64,000 nt of DNA from Bradyrhizobium erythrophlei (GCA_900129675.1 FSRD01000001.1:4453501-4517500), one strand, 5' to 3'; shown: positions 43,252-53,146, numbered from the stretch's first letter. The notes: generated by a model from the sequence alone, not told the origin. Translations and numbers: made by a program.

Positions 43252-44123
43252 GGATGCCGCGACACCGCGCCAGCACGTCGGCATGGCAGATATCGATCTG
43301 CATTGTCGTGCTGTCGATCTGGCAGTGGGGCTACGATCTGCATGCCAGATTTCCATCGCTGGTTCCGGACCTGCTCGATCCCTATTTTGTGTCGAAGCCA
43401 TCGGAGATTTTCGAACATTTCCTGATTCTGAGCTGCCTCAAGTCCAAGCCGGGCATGTTCAACGGCTGGCTCAACGGCGACTTCGCCAAATGCATTGCGC
43501 GAAACGAAAACAATCTCTGGATCGCGACCGCCATTACGCTGAAGAACACCTTTTTCGGGTTTGTCTTTGGCGTGTCGTCGGGCGTTGCAGCGGGATTGCT
43601 GCTGGGGCGCTCGGACCGGCTCAGCGACATCTTTCAGCCCTTTATCACTGCGGTTAATTCGATTCCTCGCATCGCGTTGGCGCCGATTATCGTATTGGCG
43701 TTCGGAATAGGTGACACGTCGAAGGTCGTGACATCGTGGATCGTGGTGGTGTTTCTGGTGTTTTTCAACACCTTCGAAGGGGCGCGCACGATTGACGAAG
43801 GCTACATTAACGCCGCGCGCCTATTGGGCGCCAGCGAATGGCAGATCACCCGCACGGTGGTGATTCCATCGACCATGGCCTGGGTTTTTGCCTCGCTGTC
43901 TCCGGCAATATCCTTTGCGCTGATAGGCGTCATTGTCGGTGAGTTCATCGGTGCGGAACGCGGTATCGGACGCCTTATCATCGAGTCCGAAGCACGGGCG
44001 GAAGCCTCCGGCATGATGGTCGCAGTCATCGTGCTGATGTTGGTCGGCGTTGCTCTATCGGCGATGATCCGGCGGCTGCAGGCATATCTGTTGCGCTGGC
44101 AGCAGCACAATATGGCGGAGTAA
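43248..44123 (+). CDS. ABC permease, SsuC/TauC type
   Basis: 291 residues, inner-membrane permease for a nitrate/sulfonate/taurine-type importer. Hydrophobic segments include WQISICIVVLSIWQWGY and FGFVFGVSSGVAAGLLLG; the EAA-type loop is EGYINAARLLGASEWQITRT (near 180). Starts inside the stop of the ATPase remnant (ATGA). No solute-binding gene is adjacent, so the importer is incomplete in this window. It is likely tied to the monooxygenase genes that follow. Confidence 0.88.
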   Translation: MRMPRHRASTSAWQISICIVVLSIWQWGYDLHARFPSLVPDLLDPYFVSKPSEIFEHFLILSCLKSKPGMFNGWLNGDFAKCIARNENNLWIATAITLKNTFFGFVFGVSSGVAAGLLLGRSDRLSDIFQPFITAVNSIPRIALAPIIVLAFGIGDTSKVVTSWIVVVFLVFFNTFEGARTIDEGYINAARLLGASEWQITRTVVIPSTMAWVFASLSPAISFALIGVIVGEFIGAERGIGRLIIESEARAEASGMMVAVIVLMLVGVALSAMIRRLQAYLLRWQQHNMAE

Positions 44124-44142
44124 CCATGTTTCCTGCATGCCT

Positions 44143-44158
44143 TGATCATTGGTGATCA
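44143..44158. promoter_or_regulatory. Candidate TetR-type operator
   Basis: TGATCA-TTGG-TGATCA, an inverted repeat between the permease and the monooxygenase gene. A TetR-family regulator is encoded two genes downstream; binding is inferred only from position. Confidence 0.4.
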
Positions 44159-44227
44159 GGCGATAGACTGACGGGATAGTGTCGGCCACATCCGGATCAC
44201 AATGACTGGCCGAGCGAGGAAACGCCA

Positions 44228-45454
44228 ATGGCAGGGGACGGCCGCAGGCCAAATGTAAGCACGCCCGCGGGACCAGGCACAGACACCTATGTTGCCATGG
44301 TCGCGCGTGCCGAGGCGCTAATCCCGAAATTGCGCGAGCGCGCTTCCAAGACCGAAGACCTGCGGCGCCTGCCGCCGGAAACCGAACGCGACTTGCATGA
44401 TGCCGGTTTGTTCCGAATCGTACAGCCCAAGCGCGTTGGCGGCTCCGAGCTCGATTATGTTGCTCTGGTGGACTGTGCCGATGCGCTGGGACGGGCCGAT
44501 GCTTCCGTGGCGTGGAATTTTGCCAATCTCGCAAGCCATCACTGGATGCTGGGAATGTTCGATCGGCATGCGCAGGATGCGGTCTGGAGCAAGGACGCCG
44601 ACGCATTGATTGCGTCCTCCTTTATCTTCGCGGCCGGTCGGGCCACGAAAGTCGAAGGTGGATATAGGCTGAACGGCCATTGGCCGTTTTCCTCAGGCGT
44701 GGAGTCCTGCGAATGGAATATGCTCGCCAGCGTGGTTTGGTCCGAAGATGAAGCTGACGGCGTCGAGTACCGGATTTTCCTGCTCAACAAGAGCGACTAC
44801 AAGATCAACGACACCTGGAACGCGACGGGGTTGCGGGGAACGGGGTCGAACGACGTCAGAGTTATGGATGCATTTGTTGCCGATCGGATGACGATTGCGG
44901 TCGGCGATCTGACGGGCGGACCGACGCCGGGTAGTTCCGTGAATCCGAACGCGCTCTACGCTCTACCGGTGTTTTCGCTGTTTCCCTATGTGCTGTCCGG
45001 GGTGGGTCTTGGCAACGCACAAGCGTGTCTGGATGACTATGTCGAAATCGCTCGACATCGCGCTTCGACCTATAATCGCGCCAAGGTCGGCGATATGCAA
45101 AGCACCCAGATCAAGATCGCCGAAGCCTCTGCCAAGATAGATGCGGCGCGTCTCATCATGCGTACAAACTGCATCGCGGCGATGGCGGATGCAAAGCGGG
45201 GCCACGTTCCCGATATCGCTGCCAAGACGAGGCTGCGGCGTGACGGTGCGTTTTCGGTCAATCTCTGCACTGATGCGGTGTCGCTGCTGTTTACGGCGAG
45301 TGGCGCACGGAGCCTGTTTACATCGGGTGCGTTGCAGCGGCAGTTTCGCGATGCGCATGCGGTGAATTCACACCTCGCGTTTAATTTCGATGCGGCGGGG
45401 ACCAATTATGGACGCGTGGCGCTTGGCCTGCCGTCCGAAAACTTGACGCTTTGA
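44228..45454 (+). CDS. Flavin-dependent monooxygenase (acyl-CoA dehydrogenase fold, HsaA/HpaB-C2 type)
   Basis: 408 residues. Reduced-flavin monooxygenase of the group D class: LPPETERDLHDAGLFRIVQP, RVGGSELDYVALVDCADAL, WPFSSGVESCEWNMLA (flavin-domain block), WNATGLRGTGSNDVRVMDAF and the C-terminal helical domain (AKIDAARLIMRTNCIAAMAD). Such enzymes hydroxylate aromatics or oxidise heteroatoms using FMNH2 supplied by a reductase, and the next gene encodes one nine bases on. Substrate unknown. Confidence 0.88.
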   Translation: MAGDGRRPNVSTPAGPGTDTYVAMVARAEALIPKLRERASKTEDLRRLPPETERDLHDAGLFRIVQPKRVGGSELDYVALVDCADALGRADASVAWNFANLASHHWMLGMFDRHAQDAVWSKDADALIASSFIFAAGRATKVEGGYRLNGHWPFSSGVESCEWNMLASVVWSEDEADGVEYRIFLLNKSDYKINDTWNATGLRGTGSNDVRVMDAFVADRMTIAVGDLTGGPTPGSSVNPNALYALPVFSLFPYVLSGVGLGNAQACLDDYVEIARHRASTYNRAKVGDMQSTQIKIAEASAKIDAARLIMRTNCIAAMADAKRGHVPDIAAKTRLRRDGAFSVNLCTDAVSLLFTASGARSLFTSGALQRQFRDAHAVNSHLAFNFDAAGTNYGRVALGLPSENLTL

Positions 45455-45463
45455 GGCCGTTGG

Positions 45464-46018
45464 ATGTCTGACGCACCGAAACATCCGGCCGATCCAGCCA
45501 ATGAATTCGCCAGCGACAACTCGGCAATCGATCCTCGTGATTTCCGCAACGCGCTGGGCACTTTCGCTACGGGGGTTACCATCGTTACGGCGATGGCGGC
45601 TGACGGAAAGCCTTACGGGGTGACATGCAATTCGTTTGCCTCCGTGTCGCTCAATCCGCCGTTGGTGCTGTGGAGCCTCGGCATGTTTTCGCAGAGCTTG
45701 TCCATCTTCCAGAATGCCAGCCACTTCACGGTCAATGTTCTCGGCGCGTCTCAGGAGGCGCTGGCGGCAAAATTTGCAAAATCGTCGGGTGACAAGTTCG
45801 CCGGCGTGAGTTGGACACCAGGGCTTGGCAGCGCGCCGATCCTTGCGGACAGCGTTGCCAATTTCCAGTGTCGCGCTGCGAACAGGTATTACGGTGGCGA
45901 CCACATCATATTTCTGGGCGCCGTTGAGGCGTATGCTTATAATCGACAGGAGCCGCTGTTGTTCGCGCGGGGTGGCTTTGGTCGATTTCTCACCGGCGAC
46001 GGCATCAAATCCCCATGA
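45464..46018 (+). CDS. Flavin reductase (HpaC-like)
   Basis: 184 residues with the flavin-reductase domain: FRNALGTFATGVTIVTAMAA, DGKPYGVTCNSFASVSLNPP, VLWSLGMFSQSLSIF, HFTVNVLGASQEALAAKFA and DHIIFLGAVEAY. It supplies reduced flavin to the monooxygenase directly upstream. The stop overlaps the TetR start by four bases. Confidence 0.92.
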   Translation: MSDAPKHPADPANEFASDNSAIDPRDFRNALGTFATGVTIVTAMAADGKPYGVTCNSFASVSLNPPLVLWSLGMFSQSLSIFQNASHFTVNVLGASQEALAAKFAKSSGDKFAGVSWTPGLGSAPILADSVANFQCRAANRYYGGDHIIFLGAVEAYAYNRQEPLLFARGGFGRFLTGDGIKSP

Positions 46019-46701
46019 CCAGGAAAGTCTCGCCCAAGCGCGCGGACGCCAAGCAGAGGCGGCGTTCTCCCGATGAGCGCCGCAAGGAGTTCGTGGCAAA
46101 GGCAACCGAGTTTTTCTCGGAAGAGGGGTTTGGCGGCGGCACTCGCGCGCTGGCGCGGCGGCTCGGCGTGACACAACCGCTGCTCTATCGCTACTTTCCG
46201 AGCAAGGATGATCTGATCAAGGAAGTCTACCGCACCGTCTATCTCGATCCGCTCGAGACCGGCTGGGAGAAGCTGTTAAGCGATCGCTCGCGGCCGCTCC
46301 GCGACCGGCTGCGCGAGTTCTATGGTACCTACACCGATGCGATCTTCACCCGAAAATGGCTGCGCATCTATCTCTATTCGGGCTTGAAGGGCCTCGACAT
46401 CAATCGTTGGTATGTCGGCATGGTCAAGGACAAGATATTGACCCGCATCATCAGGGAATGCCGCCATGAAGTGGGACTTCCCGTGCAAAACAAGCCAACG
46501 GCGGCGGAGATCGAACTGGCCTGGGTGCTTCACGGTGGAATCTTCTATTATGGCGTTCGCAAATATATCTATGAATCTCCCGTGCTTGAAGACAAGGAAC
46601 AGATGATCAGTGACGCGCTGGATGTTTTTCTGGCCGGCTTTGAGCGGATTTCCGAGACCTCAGCCTACATCCGGCGCGCTCCAACGAAGGTGGTTGGATA
46701 G
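46015..46701 (+). CDS. TetR/AcrR-family regulator
   Basis: 228 residues. N-terminal TetR helix-turn-helix: FFSEEGFGGGTRALARRLGV, TQPLLYRYFPSKDDLIKEVY. The C-terminal ligand domain is divergent. It is the last gene of the monooxygenase operon and likely controls it, possibly through the palindrome at 44143-44158. Confidence 0.92.
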   Translation: MTRKVSPKRADAKQRRRSPDERRKEFVAKATEFFSEEGFGGGTRALARRLGVTQPLLYRYFPSKDDLIKEVYRTVYLDPLETGWEKLLSDRSRPLRDRLREFYGTYTDAIFTRKWLRIYLYSGLKGLDINRWYVGMVKDKILTRIIRECRHEVGLPVQNKPTAAEIELAWVLHGGIFYYGVRKYIYESPVLEDKEQMISDALDVFLAGFERISETSAYIRRAPTKVVG

Positions 46702-46710
46702 ACGGATACG

Positions 46711-47585
46711 CTATATCCTCGCCATCTGCGCGCGATACCAGTCGCCGATTTCGCTTGCGGTCATCAGCGCCACGCCGTCATGGCCGATGACGTAGTCGAG
46801 CAGGGATTCCAGGTATTTGATACGATGTGGCCGCCCGTAATATACGGGTGAATCGAAATCGCCATGATTCGTGCGTTCGATGCGCCTTCGAGGTACAGGC
46901 GGTCGAATTGATCAGTGCAGCGCTTCAGGAATTGTTCGGACGGCAGATGCTGCAGCGCATGGATGACGATATCGTTGGTCTCGACCGAATAGGGGATCGT
47001 GGTGATGGTGCCGTGGGGTGTCCCAATATCCTGCGGCAGATCGTCGATCACCCAGTCCGCCAGATATTCGATGCCGTTGAGGCGCAGGAGATCGAGGGTT
47101 TCCTCGGTCTCGGTCAGACCCGGGCTTTCCCATGACCGCGGCGGTTTGCCTGAAAAGTTCGCGATGGTCTCGACCGATCGCTTGATCGCGTCGGCCTGGT
47201 TGTCGAGCTTGTGCATCGGGCCCTGCACAAACCCATGGCCCATGAATTCGAAGCCGGCTTCGAGCGCGGCAGATGCGACACGCGGGTAGGTGTTGCAGAC
47301 ATTGGCGTTCAGCGCCAACGTCACCGGCATCTTGCGGTCGGTCAACGCTTTGAACTGACGCCAGAAACCGGCGCGCATGCCGTATTCGTGCCATGACCAG
47401 TTCGGTACGTCAGGCAACAGCGGCTGGCCCATCGGCGGGCTCAGCACCGTGCGCGGCATCGCGTTCTCGATCCGCCATTCCTCGACATTGAGGATGACCC
47501 ATACCGCGAGCTTCTTGCCGCCCGGAAGCGTCAGCTTCGGTCGGTCGATTTGTGCTTGATAGGGGATACGATCGCTGAGGGGCAC
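46711..47585 (-). pseudogene. Polysaccharide-deacetylase-family (PuuE-like) hydrolase, frameshifted near its end
   Basis: Reading from 47585: IPYQAQIDRPKLTLPGGKKL, AVWVILNVEEW, MGQPLLPDVPNWSWHEYGMR and MPVTLALNANVCNTYP, a NodB-like domain close to allantoinase PuuE and related amidohydrolases. The direct frame ends at 46764 with an odd tail. In another frame the expected ending is clear (PHRIKYLESLLDYVIGHDGV, ALMTASEIGDWYRAQMARI) and closes at 46711. One base is missing near 46829-46836 (GGGCGGCC). Either inactivated or a sequence error. Confidence 0.82.
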
Positions 47586-47610
47586 GGCAAGATTTCCCTG
47601 GATTGAAAGA

Positions 47611-48717
47611 CTATTCGGCCGCCTTGGTCCGGCCGGACATACCCGCCTCGACTCGCGGCATGACCTTTTCGGCCATCAAAATCATCGATTGCCGCCCAAG
47701 TTCGCGATCCTTCCAATCCTTGCCGGCGTAGAGCAGCGTTCCGAACGTGCCGACCTCTTCCTGAAAAGCGAGTAGTTGATCTGCGACGCTCTCCGGCGTG
47801 CCATGAATGATGAGCTTGTCGCAGATGGACTCTAGCGTCACTTCCTCATCGGGTTGATCGCGGCGGGTCTTGAACAGTTCAATGCGGCCGCCACGCTTCA
47901 GCTTGGTGAACAGCGAGCGATAATAATAGACATACGGCCCGTCCGGGTCGGTGGCATAGGCTTTTGCGGTAGCGGTGTCCTTGGCGACAAAAACGCTCTT
48001 GGCGACACGCCAGTTCGCCGTATCCGCGGTCCGACCGCCGCGTTCGCAACCATCGACATATTTCGGCCAGTGGCTTTTCACCCAGGCGGGCATCAGGAAG
48101 TTCGCCGAGATAGGATCCCAGCCCCGCGCGGCCGCTTCCGTCACGCCTTTCGAGAATGGCGCCACCGCCGTCACCACGATCGGCGGATGGGGTCTTTGTA
48201 GTGGACGCGCAATGAAGCCCTGACCAATCTCCTCGATCAGGTTCTTCTGCACCGAAATGTTCCAGTATTTGCCTTGCAGATTGTACGGCGGCTCGCTCGC
48301 CCAAATCGCCAGAACCTGATTGATGGCTTCCAGAAACATCGCGTTACGGTTGGCTTCGAGATTGCCGAAAACTTCCGCGTCGGACATTAGCCCGCCCGGG
48401 CTGATGCCGAAAATCAGGCGACCGTCGAGCATGTGATCGAGCATCGCAATTGAAGCCGCGAGCGCGGCTGGATGCGTGTTCGGCATATTGATGGTGCCGG
48501 TGCCGAGCTTGATTTGCCTGGTCGCTGCGGCGAGCCAGGCGATGAAGGCGATGCAGGATGTAATATTTTCGGCCTTGTCGGTGACGTGCTCCCCGACATA
48601 GGCCTCGGTGAATCCTAGCTCATCCGCCAGCAGAAAGGCTTCGCGGTCTTCTTTGAGGGACAGCCGCCAGTCCTTTCCGACAGGATGGATCGGCATCGTA
48701 AAAAACCCGAGTTTCAT
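47611..48717 (-). CDS. LLM-class flavin-dependent oxidoreductase
   Basis: Luciferase-like monooxygenase of 368 residues. Start set at 48717, behind GGGGAGGAGC; the open frame continues upstream without a site. MKLGFFTMPIHPVGKDWRLS begins the TIM barrel; FLLADELGFTEAYVGEHVTD, IKLGTGTINMPNTHPAALAA and RLIFGISPGGLMSDAEVFG are family blocks. Such enzymes oxidise small organics with FMNH2. It is divergent from the molybdenum hydroxylase genes and near a flavin reductase that could support it. Confidence 0.9.
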   Translation of the reverse strand: MKLGFFTMPIHPVGKDWRLSLKEDREAFLLADELGFTEAYVGEHVTDKAENITSCIAFIAWLAAATRQIKLGTGTINMPNTHPAALAASIAMLDHMLDGRLIFGISPGGLMSDAEVFGNLEANRNAMFLEAINQVLAIWASEPPYNLQGKYWNISVQKNLIEEIGQGFIARPLQRPHPPIVVTAVAPFSKGVTEAAARGWDPISANFLMPAWVKSHWPKYVDGCERGGRTADTANWRVAKSVFVAKDTATAKAYATDPDGPYVYYYRSLFTKLKRGGRIELFKTRRDQPDEEVTLESICDKLIIHGTPESVADQLLAFQEEVGTFGTLLYAGKDWKDRELGRQSMILMAEKVMPRVEAGMSGRTKAAE

Positions 48718-48893
48718 GGTCTGCTCCTCCCCAAGGGCAGGCTTTTGTTTGGCAGGAAACGTGCGTCGTTCGCGGCATGATGACAAGTCCAAAGTCGAAA
48801 TAATCACTCGATAAACAAACTTGACCTTTACAGGTTGCCGCCGTCTAATCCAAAGAAAATACCGACATCCGGCCCGGGGGAGGTTACGTCGAA

Positions 48894-49775
48894 ATGAAGG
48901 CCTCGGCTTTCGCTTACGCCCGCGCAACGAGCGTCTTAAATGCGCTGGAACTGCTGGCCGCGCATGGCGACAAGGCCAAGGTGCTGTCGGGTGGCCAGAG
49001 CCTGATGCCAGCGATGAACCTCCGCCTCATCTCTCCCGAAATTATTGTCGATATCGGCGAACTTGCTGAACTGCGCGGGATCGCGGTAAAGGGCGACGTC
49101 CTTTCCATTGGCGCGTTGACGCGTCATGCCGATCTCCTCAAATCTCCCGAAATTGCCGCTCATGTCCCCCTGCTGACGGAAGCGATCAGCCATGTCGCAC
49201 ATCCCGCAATCCGCAATCGCGGCACAATCGGCGGTAGCCTTGCGCATGCGGATCCGGCTTCCGAACTGCCTGCGTGCATGGTCGTGTTGGACGCAACCAT
49301 CATTATTCGTGGCCCACGCGGCGAGCGGCGGGTCGCGGCGAGGGAATTCTTCACCGGCATCTATGAGACAGTACTGTCGCCGCAGGAGTTGCTGGTCGCA
49401 GTCGAGTTACCGGCGGCGCGAAAAGGTTCCGCGCATTTCTTCCGCGAATTTGCCCGTCGACATGGCGACTACGCCATTGTCGGCCTGGCGGCACAGGCGA
49501 TCTTCGACGGCGATCTGTTCGCCGATCTTCGTCTCGGCTTTTTTGCCGTCGGCGATCGGCCGCTATTAGCCAGGGCCGCCGGCAAACTTGTCAACGTCAC
49601 CATTACGCCTGAACTGTTGTCCGATGCCTCGGCGGCGCTGAGCGAAGAGCTTGATCCGCAAGTAGATCACCAGGCATCTCCCGCGATGCGCCGCCACCTG
49701 GCGAAGGTATTGCTGATACGTTGCGTGTCTACGCTGCTCTCTCGCCCTGATCTCAGCGCGGGAGGGCTTGCATGA
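48894..49775 (+). CDS. Molybdenum hydroxylase, FAD subunit (CoxM-type)
   Basis: 293 residues, medium subunit. FAD-binding blocks: KVLSGGQSLMPAMNLRLISP and HPAIRNRGTIGGSLAHADPA, then SELPACMVVLDATIIIRG and the C-terminal domain. GGAGG precedes the ATG. It overlaps the next gene by four bases (ATGA). With the following two genes it forms a complete three-subunit enzyme of the xanthine dehydrogenase/CO dehydrogenase family. Confidence 0.93.
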   Translation: MKASAFAYARATSVLNALELLAAHGDKAKVLSGGQSLMPAMNLRLISPEIIVDIGELAELRGIAVKGDVLSIGALTRHADLLKSPEIAAHVPLLTEAISHVAHPAIRNRGTIGGSLAHADPASELPACMVVLDATIIIRGPRGERRVAAREFFTGIYETVLSPQELLVAVELPAARKGSAHFFREFARRHGDYAIVGLAAQAIFDGDLFADLRLGFFAVGDRPLLARAAGKLVNVTITPELLSDASAALSEELDPQVDHQASPAMRRHLAKVLLIRCVSTLLSRPDLSAGGLA

Positions 49776-50257
49776 CGGCTCCCGTGTCCCTCTCGCTCGT
49801 TGTCAACGGCGAGCGTGTCGATGCCAATGTTCTGCCGCGGTTGAATCTCGCGGATTTTCTGCGCGAGCATTTGAAGCTGACCGGCACGCACCTCGGGTGC
49901 GAACACGGAGTTTGCGGCGCCTGTACGGTGCGCGTCAACGGCGAGATCGTGCGTTCCTGCCTGATGTTGGCAGTGCAGGCGCACGACGCATCGGTGGAGA
50001 CGATCGAAGGGGTGTCCGATAGCGGCGAAATCGCCGACCTTCAGACGGCGTTCCGCGACCGCAACGCCCTGCAATGCGGATTTTGCACACCGGGAATGCT
50101 GATGGCGGCGCAGGATCTGCTGAAACAGAACTCTAATCCCGATCGGGAACAGATTCGCGAGCATCTTTCCGGCAATTATTGCCGCTGCACCGGCTACCAG
50201 GCGATCGTCGACGCGGTCGAAACCACGGCGCTGGAGCGGATGGCGCGCGCGCCATGA
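49772..50257 (+). CDS. Molybdenum hydroxylase, 2Fe-2S subunit (CoxS-type)
   Basis: 161 residues with both iron-sulfur clusters: the plant-ferredoxin type (GTHLGCEHGVCGACTVRVNG, then Cys in VRSCLMLAVQA) and the second cluster (LQCGFCTPGMLMAAQDLL, SGNYCRCTGYQAIVDAV). All eight cysteines are present. Electron carrier between the molybdenum site and FAD. Overlaps its neighbours by four bases on each side. Confidence 0.95.
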   Translation: MTAPVSLSLVVNGERVDANVLPRLNLADFLREHLKLTGTHLGCEHGVCGACTVRVNGEIVRSCLMLAVQAHDASVETIEGVSDSGEIADLQTAFRDRNALQCGFCTPGMLMAAQDLLKQNSNPDREQIREHLSGNYCRCTGYQAIVDAVETTALERMARAP

Positions 50258-52680
50258 CTTCAGCGCCGAAAAATCCAGACGCGCTTTCGGCGCTCGATCG
50301 GCCGAATTCCTATATTGGCAAGTCGGTGCCGCGGCCGAATCTTGATCGGCTGATGCAGGGGCGGGGACTCTATGTGAGCGACATGGAGCTGCCGCGCATG
50401 GCGCATGTGGTGTTTCTGCGTTCGCCTCACGCGCATGCAAGAATCGCTGGCATCGATGCGGCAACGGCGAAGCATATGCCGGGCGTGATCGCCGTCGTTA
50501 CGGGTTTGGAATTGGCTGCCGTCATTACGCCGTGGGTCGGCGTGCTCTCGCATATGAAGGGCCTCAAATCCGCCCCGCAAAGCGCTATCGCTATCGACCG
50601 CGTGTGCTGGCAGGGCGAGGCCGTCGCGGCCGTGGTTGCGACCAGCCGCGCCTTGGCCGAGGACGCGGCGGAGTATGTTTCGGTCAAGTATGCAGAGCTC
50701 GATGCGGTGACGGACATGCGCAGCGCGCTCGATCCGGCAACGCCTGTGATCCATCCTTCGCTCGGCGACAACCTTGCCTTTGAGCGCAACCATGACGCCG
50801 GCACCGTCGACCAGGCTTTTGCCGATTCCGACGAGGTGGTCGAGGCGGAATTCATCTTTGGGCGTCATACCGGCGTAACGCTGGAGCCGCGTGCCGTGGT
50901 GGCCGACTGGAACGCGGCCGAAGCGAGGCTGACGATATATCAGGGCACCCAGGCGCCGCACATGGTGCAGAACATCGCGGCGCTGCATTTGGGTCTACAG
51001 GATTCCCAGGTCCGCGTTGTCTGCAAGGATGTCGGCGGCTCCTTCGGCATCAAGGTCCATATCTATGCCGACGAGATGGCGACCTATGCGTTGTCGAAGC
51101 TGCTGCGACGGCCAATCAAATTCGTCGCTGACCGCGTCGAGAGCTTCAATACCGACATTCATGCCCGCGATCATATCTGCAGGGGAAAGATAGGCGTCAA
51201 CCGCGACGGCGTCATCACGGCGTTCGAGATCGACGATCTAACCGGCATCGGACCCTATTCGATGTATCCGCGCACCAGCGCGATCGAGGCTAATCAGGTC
51301 GTCAATCTCGTCGGTGGGCCTTACAAGGCCAAGAACTATCGAGCGCGCGCCCGGGTCGTGTTCCAAAACAAGAACGTGATGTGCCAGTACCGCGCCGTAG
51401 GCCATCCGATTGCCTGTTCGGTGACGGAAGGTTTGGTTGATCTGGCGGCAATGAAGATCGACATGGACCCCGTCGAAATCCGTCGCCGCAATTTGATTGC
51501 CGATGACGCCTATCCCTGCACTTCGCCGTCGGGCCTACGGTTTGAGCAATTGTCGCATCACGCGTCGCTCGCGAAGTTAATCAAGATAATGGACTACGAC
51601 GGGCTGCGTGCCGAGCAGGCGACGTTGCGCGCCAGGAACATTCATCGCGGCATCGGTATCGCCAGTTTCATCGAAGTCACCAATCCCAGCGCGGCGTTCT
51701 ATGGCGTCGGCGGGGCCAGGATTTCGTCGCAGGATGGTGTGGCCGTGCGACTCGACGCCCAGGGTTCTGTGATCTGCCAGACCAGCATCACCGAGCAGGG
51801 GCAGGGGTCGGAATCGCTCACTGCGCAGATCGTCGGCAGCGTGCTCGGCGTCTCCATGGATCGGGTCCGCGTCATCCTGGGAGATACCGATAATACGCCG
51901 TATGGCGGCGGCACCTGGGCCTCGCGCGGCGCGGGCATCGGCGGCGAGGCCGCGCTTCAGGCCACGAAAGTGCTACGCAGGAACATCCTCGATGTCGCTG
52001 CCGCCATCCTGCAATCCACGTCGAGTGAACTCGACATCGTCAACAACAGCGTTGTGAACGCCAATGATGGTACTCCGCGTATTGAACTGAACGAATTAGC
52101 CAGAATCGTTTATTTTCGGCCGGACACGTTGCCGTCGGGTATTCAGCCCGAACTGATGGCGACGCGGCATTTTGTGCCGCGCCAATATCCCTTTGCCTTC
52201 ACCAATGGCGTTCAGGCCTCCTGGCTGGAGGTCGACACCGATACGGGATTCGTCAAACTATTGAAGCACTGGGTGGTCGAGGATTGCGGCACCATCATCA
52301 ATCCGCAACTGGTCGATGAGCAAATCAGGGGTGGCGTGGTGCAGGGCCTTGGCGCCGCGCTGTTTGAGAAATGCATCTATGACGAGCGCGGCCAGCTCAC
52401 CAACGCCAATATGGCCGATTATCTGGTTCCGATGTCCGGTGAAATGCCTGACATTGATGTCGGCCACGTGGTCTCGCCGACGCTGGAATCCGAGTTGGGC
52501 GCCAAGGGCGCCGGCGAAGCCGGGACGGCTGGGGCGGCGGCGGCGGTGACAAATGCTGTCAACGACGCTCTGAGGCCGTTCGGGACGATAATTACGGAGA
52601 TTCCGCTGACGCCTCAGGTTATCCTGGCGGCCTTGGGGCGAATCTGCCGTGGTACGGCGCAAACACCACATGAATTGTGA
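50254..52680 (+). CDS. Molybdenum hydroxylase, large (molybdopterin) subunit
   Basis: 808 residues from ATG 50254. Catalytic subunit binding molybdopterin-cytosine dinucleotide: YIGKSVPRPNLDRLMQGRGL, VCKDVGGSFGIKVHIYADE, MCQYRAVGHPIACSVTEGLV and the conserved Glu block GAKGAGEAGTAGAAAAV. The segment at the usual CoxL active-site loop reads CQYRAVGHP, not AYRCSFR of true CO dehydrogenase, so it is a carbon hydroxylase of unknown substrate (an aromatic N-heterocycle or aldehyde is plausible). Confidence 0.93.
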   Translation: MTSAPKNPDALSALDRPNSYIGKSVPRPNLDRLMQGRGLYVSDMELPRMAHVVFLRSPHAHARIAGIDAATAKHMPGVIAVVTGLELAAVITPWVGVLSHMKGLKSAPQSAIAIDRVCWQGEAVAAVVATSRALAEDAAEYVSVKYAELDAVTDMRSALDPATPVIHPSLGDNLAFERNHDAGTVDQAFADSDEVVEAEFIFGRHTGVTLEPRAVVADWNAAEARLTIYQGTQAPHMVQNIAALHLGLQDSQVRVVCKDVGGSFGIKVHIYADEMATYALSKLLRRPIKFVADRVESFNTDIHARDHICRGKIGVNRDGVITAFEIDDLTGIGPYSMYPRTSAIEANQVVNLVGGPYKAKNYRARARVVFQNKNVMCQYRAVGHPIACSVTEGLVDLAAMKIDMDPVEIRRRNLIADDAYPCTSPSGLRFEQLSHHASLAKLIKIMDYDGLRAEQATLRARNIHRGIGIASFIEVTNPSAAFYGVGGARISSQDGVAVRLDAQGSVICQTSITEQGQGSESLTAQIVGSVLGVSMDRVRVILGDTDNTPYGGGTWASRGAGIGGEAALQATKVLRRNILDVAAAILQSTSSELDIVNNSVVNANDGTPRIELNELARIVYFRPDTLPSGIQPELMATRHFVPRQYPFAFTNGVQASWLEVDTDTGFVKLLKHWVVEDCGTIINPQLVDEQIRGGVVQGLGAALFEKCIYDERGQLTNANMADYLVPMSGEMPDIDVGHVVSPTLESELGAKGAGEAGTAGAAAAVTNAVNDALRPFGTIITEIPLTPQVILAALGRICRGTAQTPHEL

Positions 52681-53007
52681 ATGGCCGTCGCTACGCCTCC
52701 GTCAACAACGGAGATGACCATTTAGCGTTTATACAATACCCTTTTGGGATGCGTAGCAGTTTCTCAAACGAGGCGACTTTGGGCTTGGGTCGTAACTCAC
52801 AGCCTTCCGTACGCTCACGGATTGCTTTAAGCCGCGGTTGGGCCTACTTGCGGCTTCACACATTTTCGAACGCTTCTGACCACGCGGCCGCAAGATTGCC
52901 CTTGACGCGCCAGTCCAGAAATAGGCGCAAAACTCCACGCTCAACGGATCAGTGTCGGCAACTCTACTTTGTCCGAATGTCAAAACGATCCGAGACAATG
53001 CGGTCAG
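52681..53007. other. Intergenic stretch after the hydroxylase operon
   Basis: No gene recognised. Short frames show no family or ribosome site. Confidence 0.35.
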
Positions 53008-53146
53008 CATGACGAAGCTCTTTCTTTGGCCATCTGCCACCGACAACTACCGCCCGGACATCGATGGGCTGCGGGCCTTTGCTGTACTTTCAGTCCTCCA
53101 TCACGCCTTTCCGAACGCGATCCGCGGCGGTCCCGCTGCACGATAG
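53008..53146 (+). pseudogene. Acyltransferase-3 (OafA-type) N-terminal fragment
   Basis: ATG at 53008 gives NYRPDIDGLRAFAVLSV, then LHHAFPNAIRGG and a stop. This is the characteristic N-terminus of membrane O-acyltransferases (YRPDIDGLRAxAVLxVxxFHA), here with a deletion (LLFHA shortened to LHHA) and cut after 45 residues. Confidence 0.65.
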
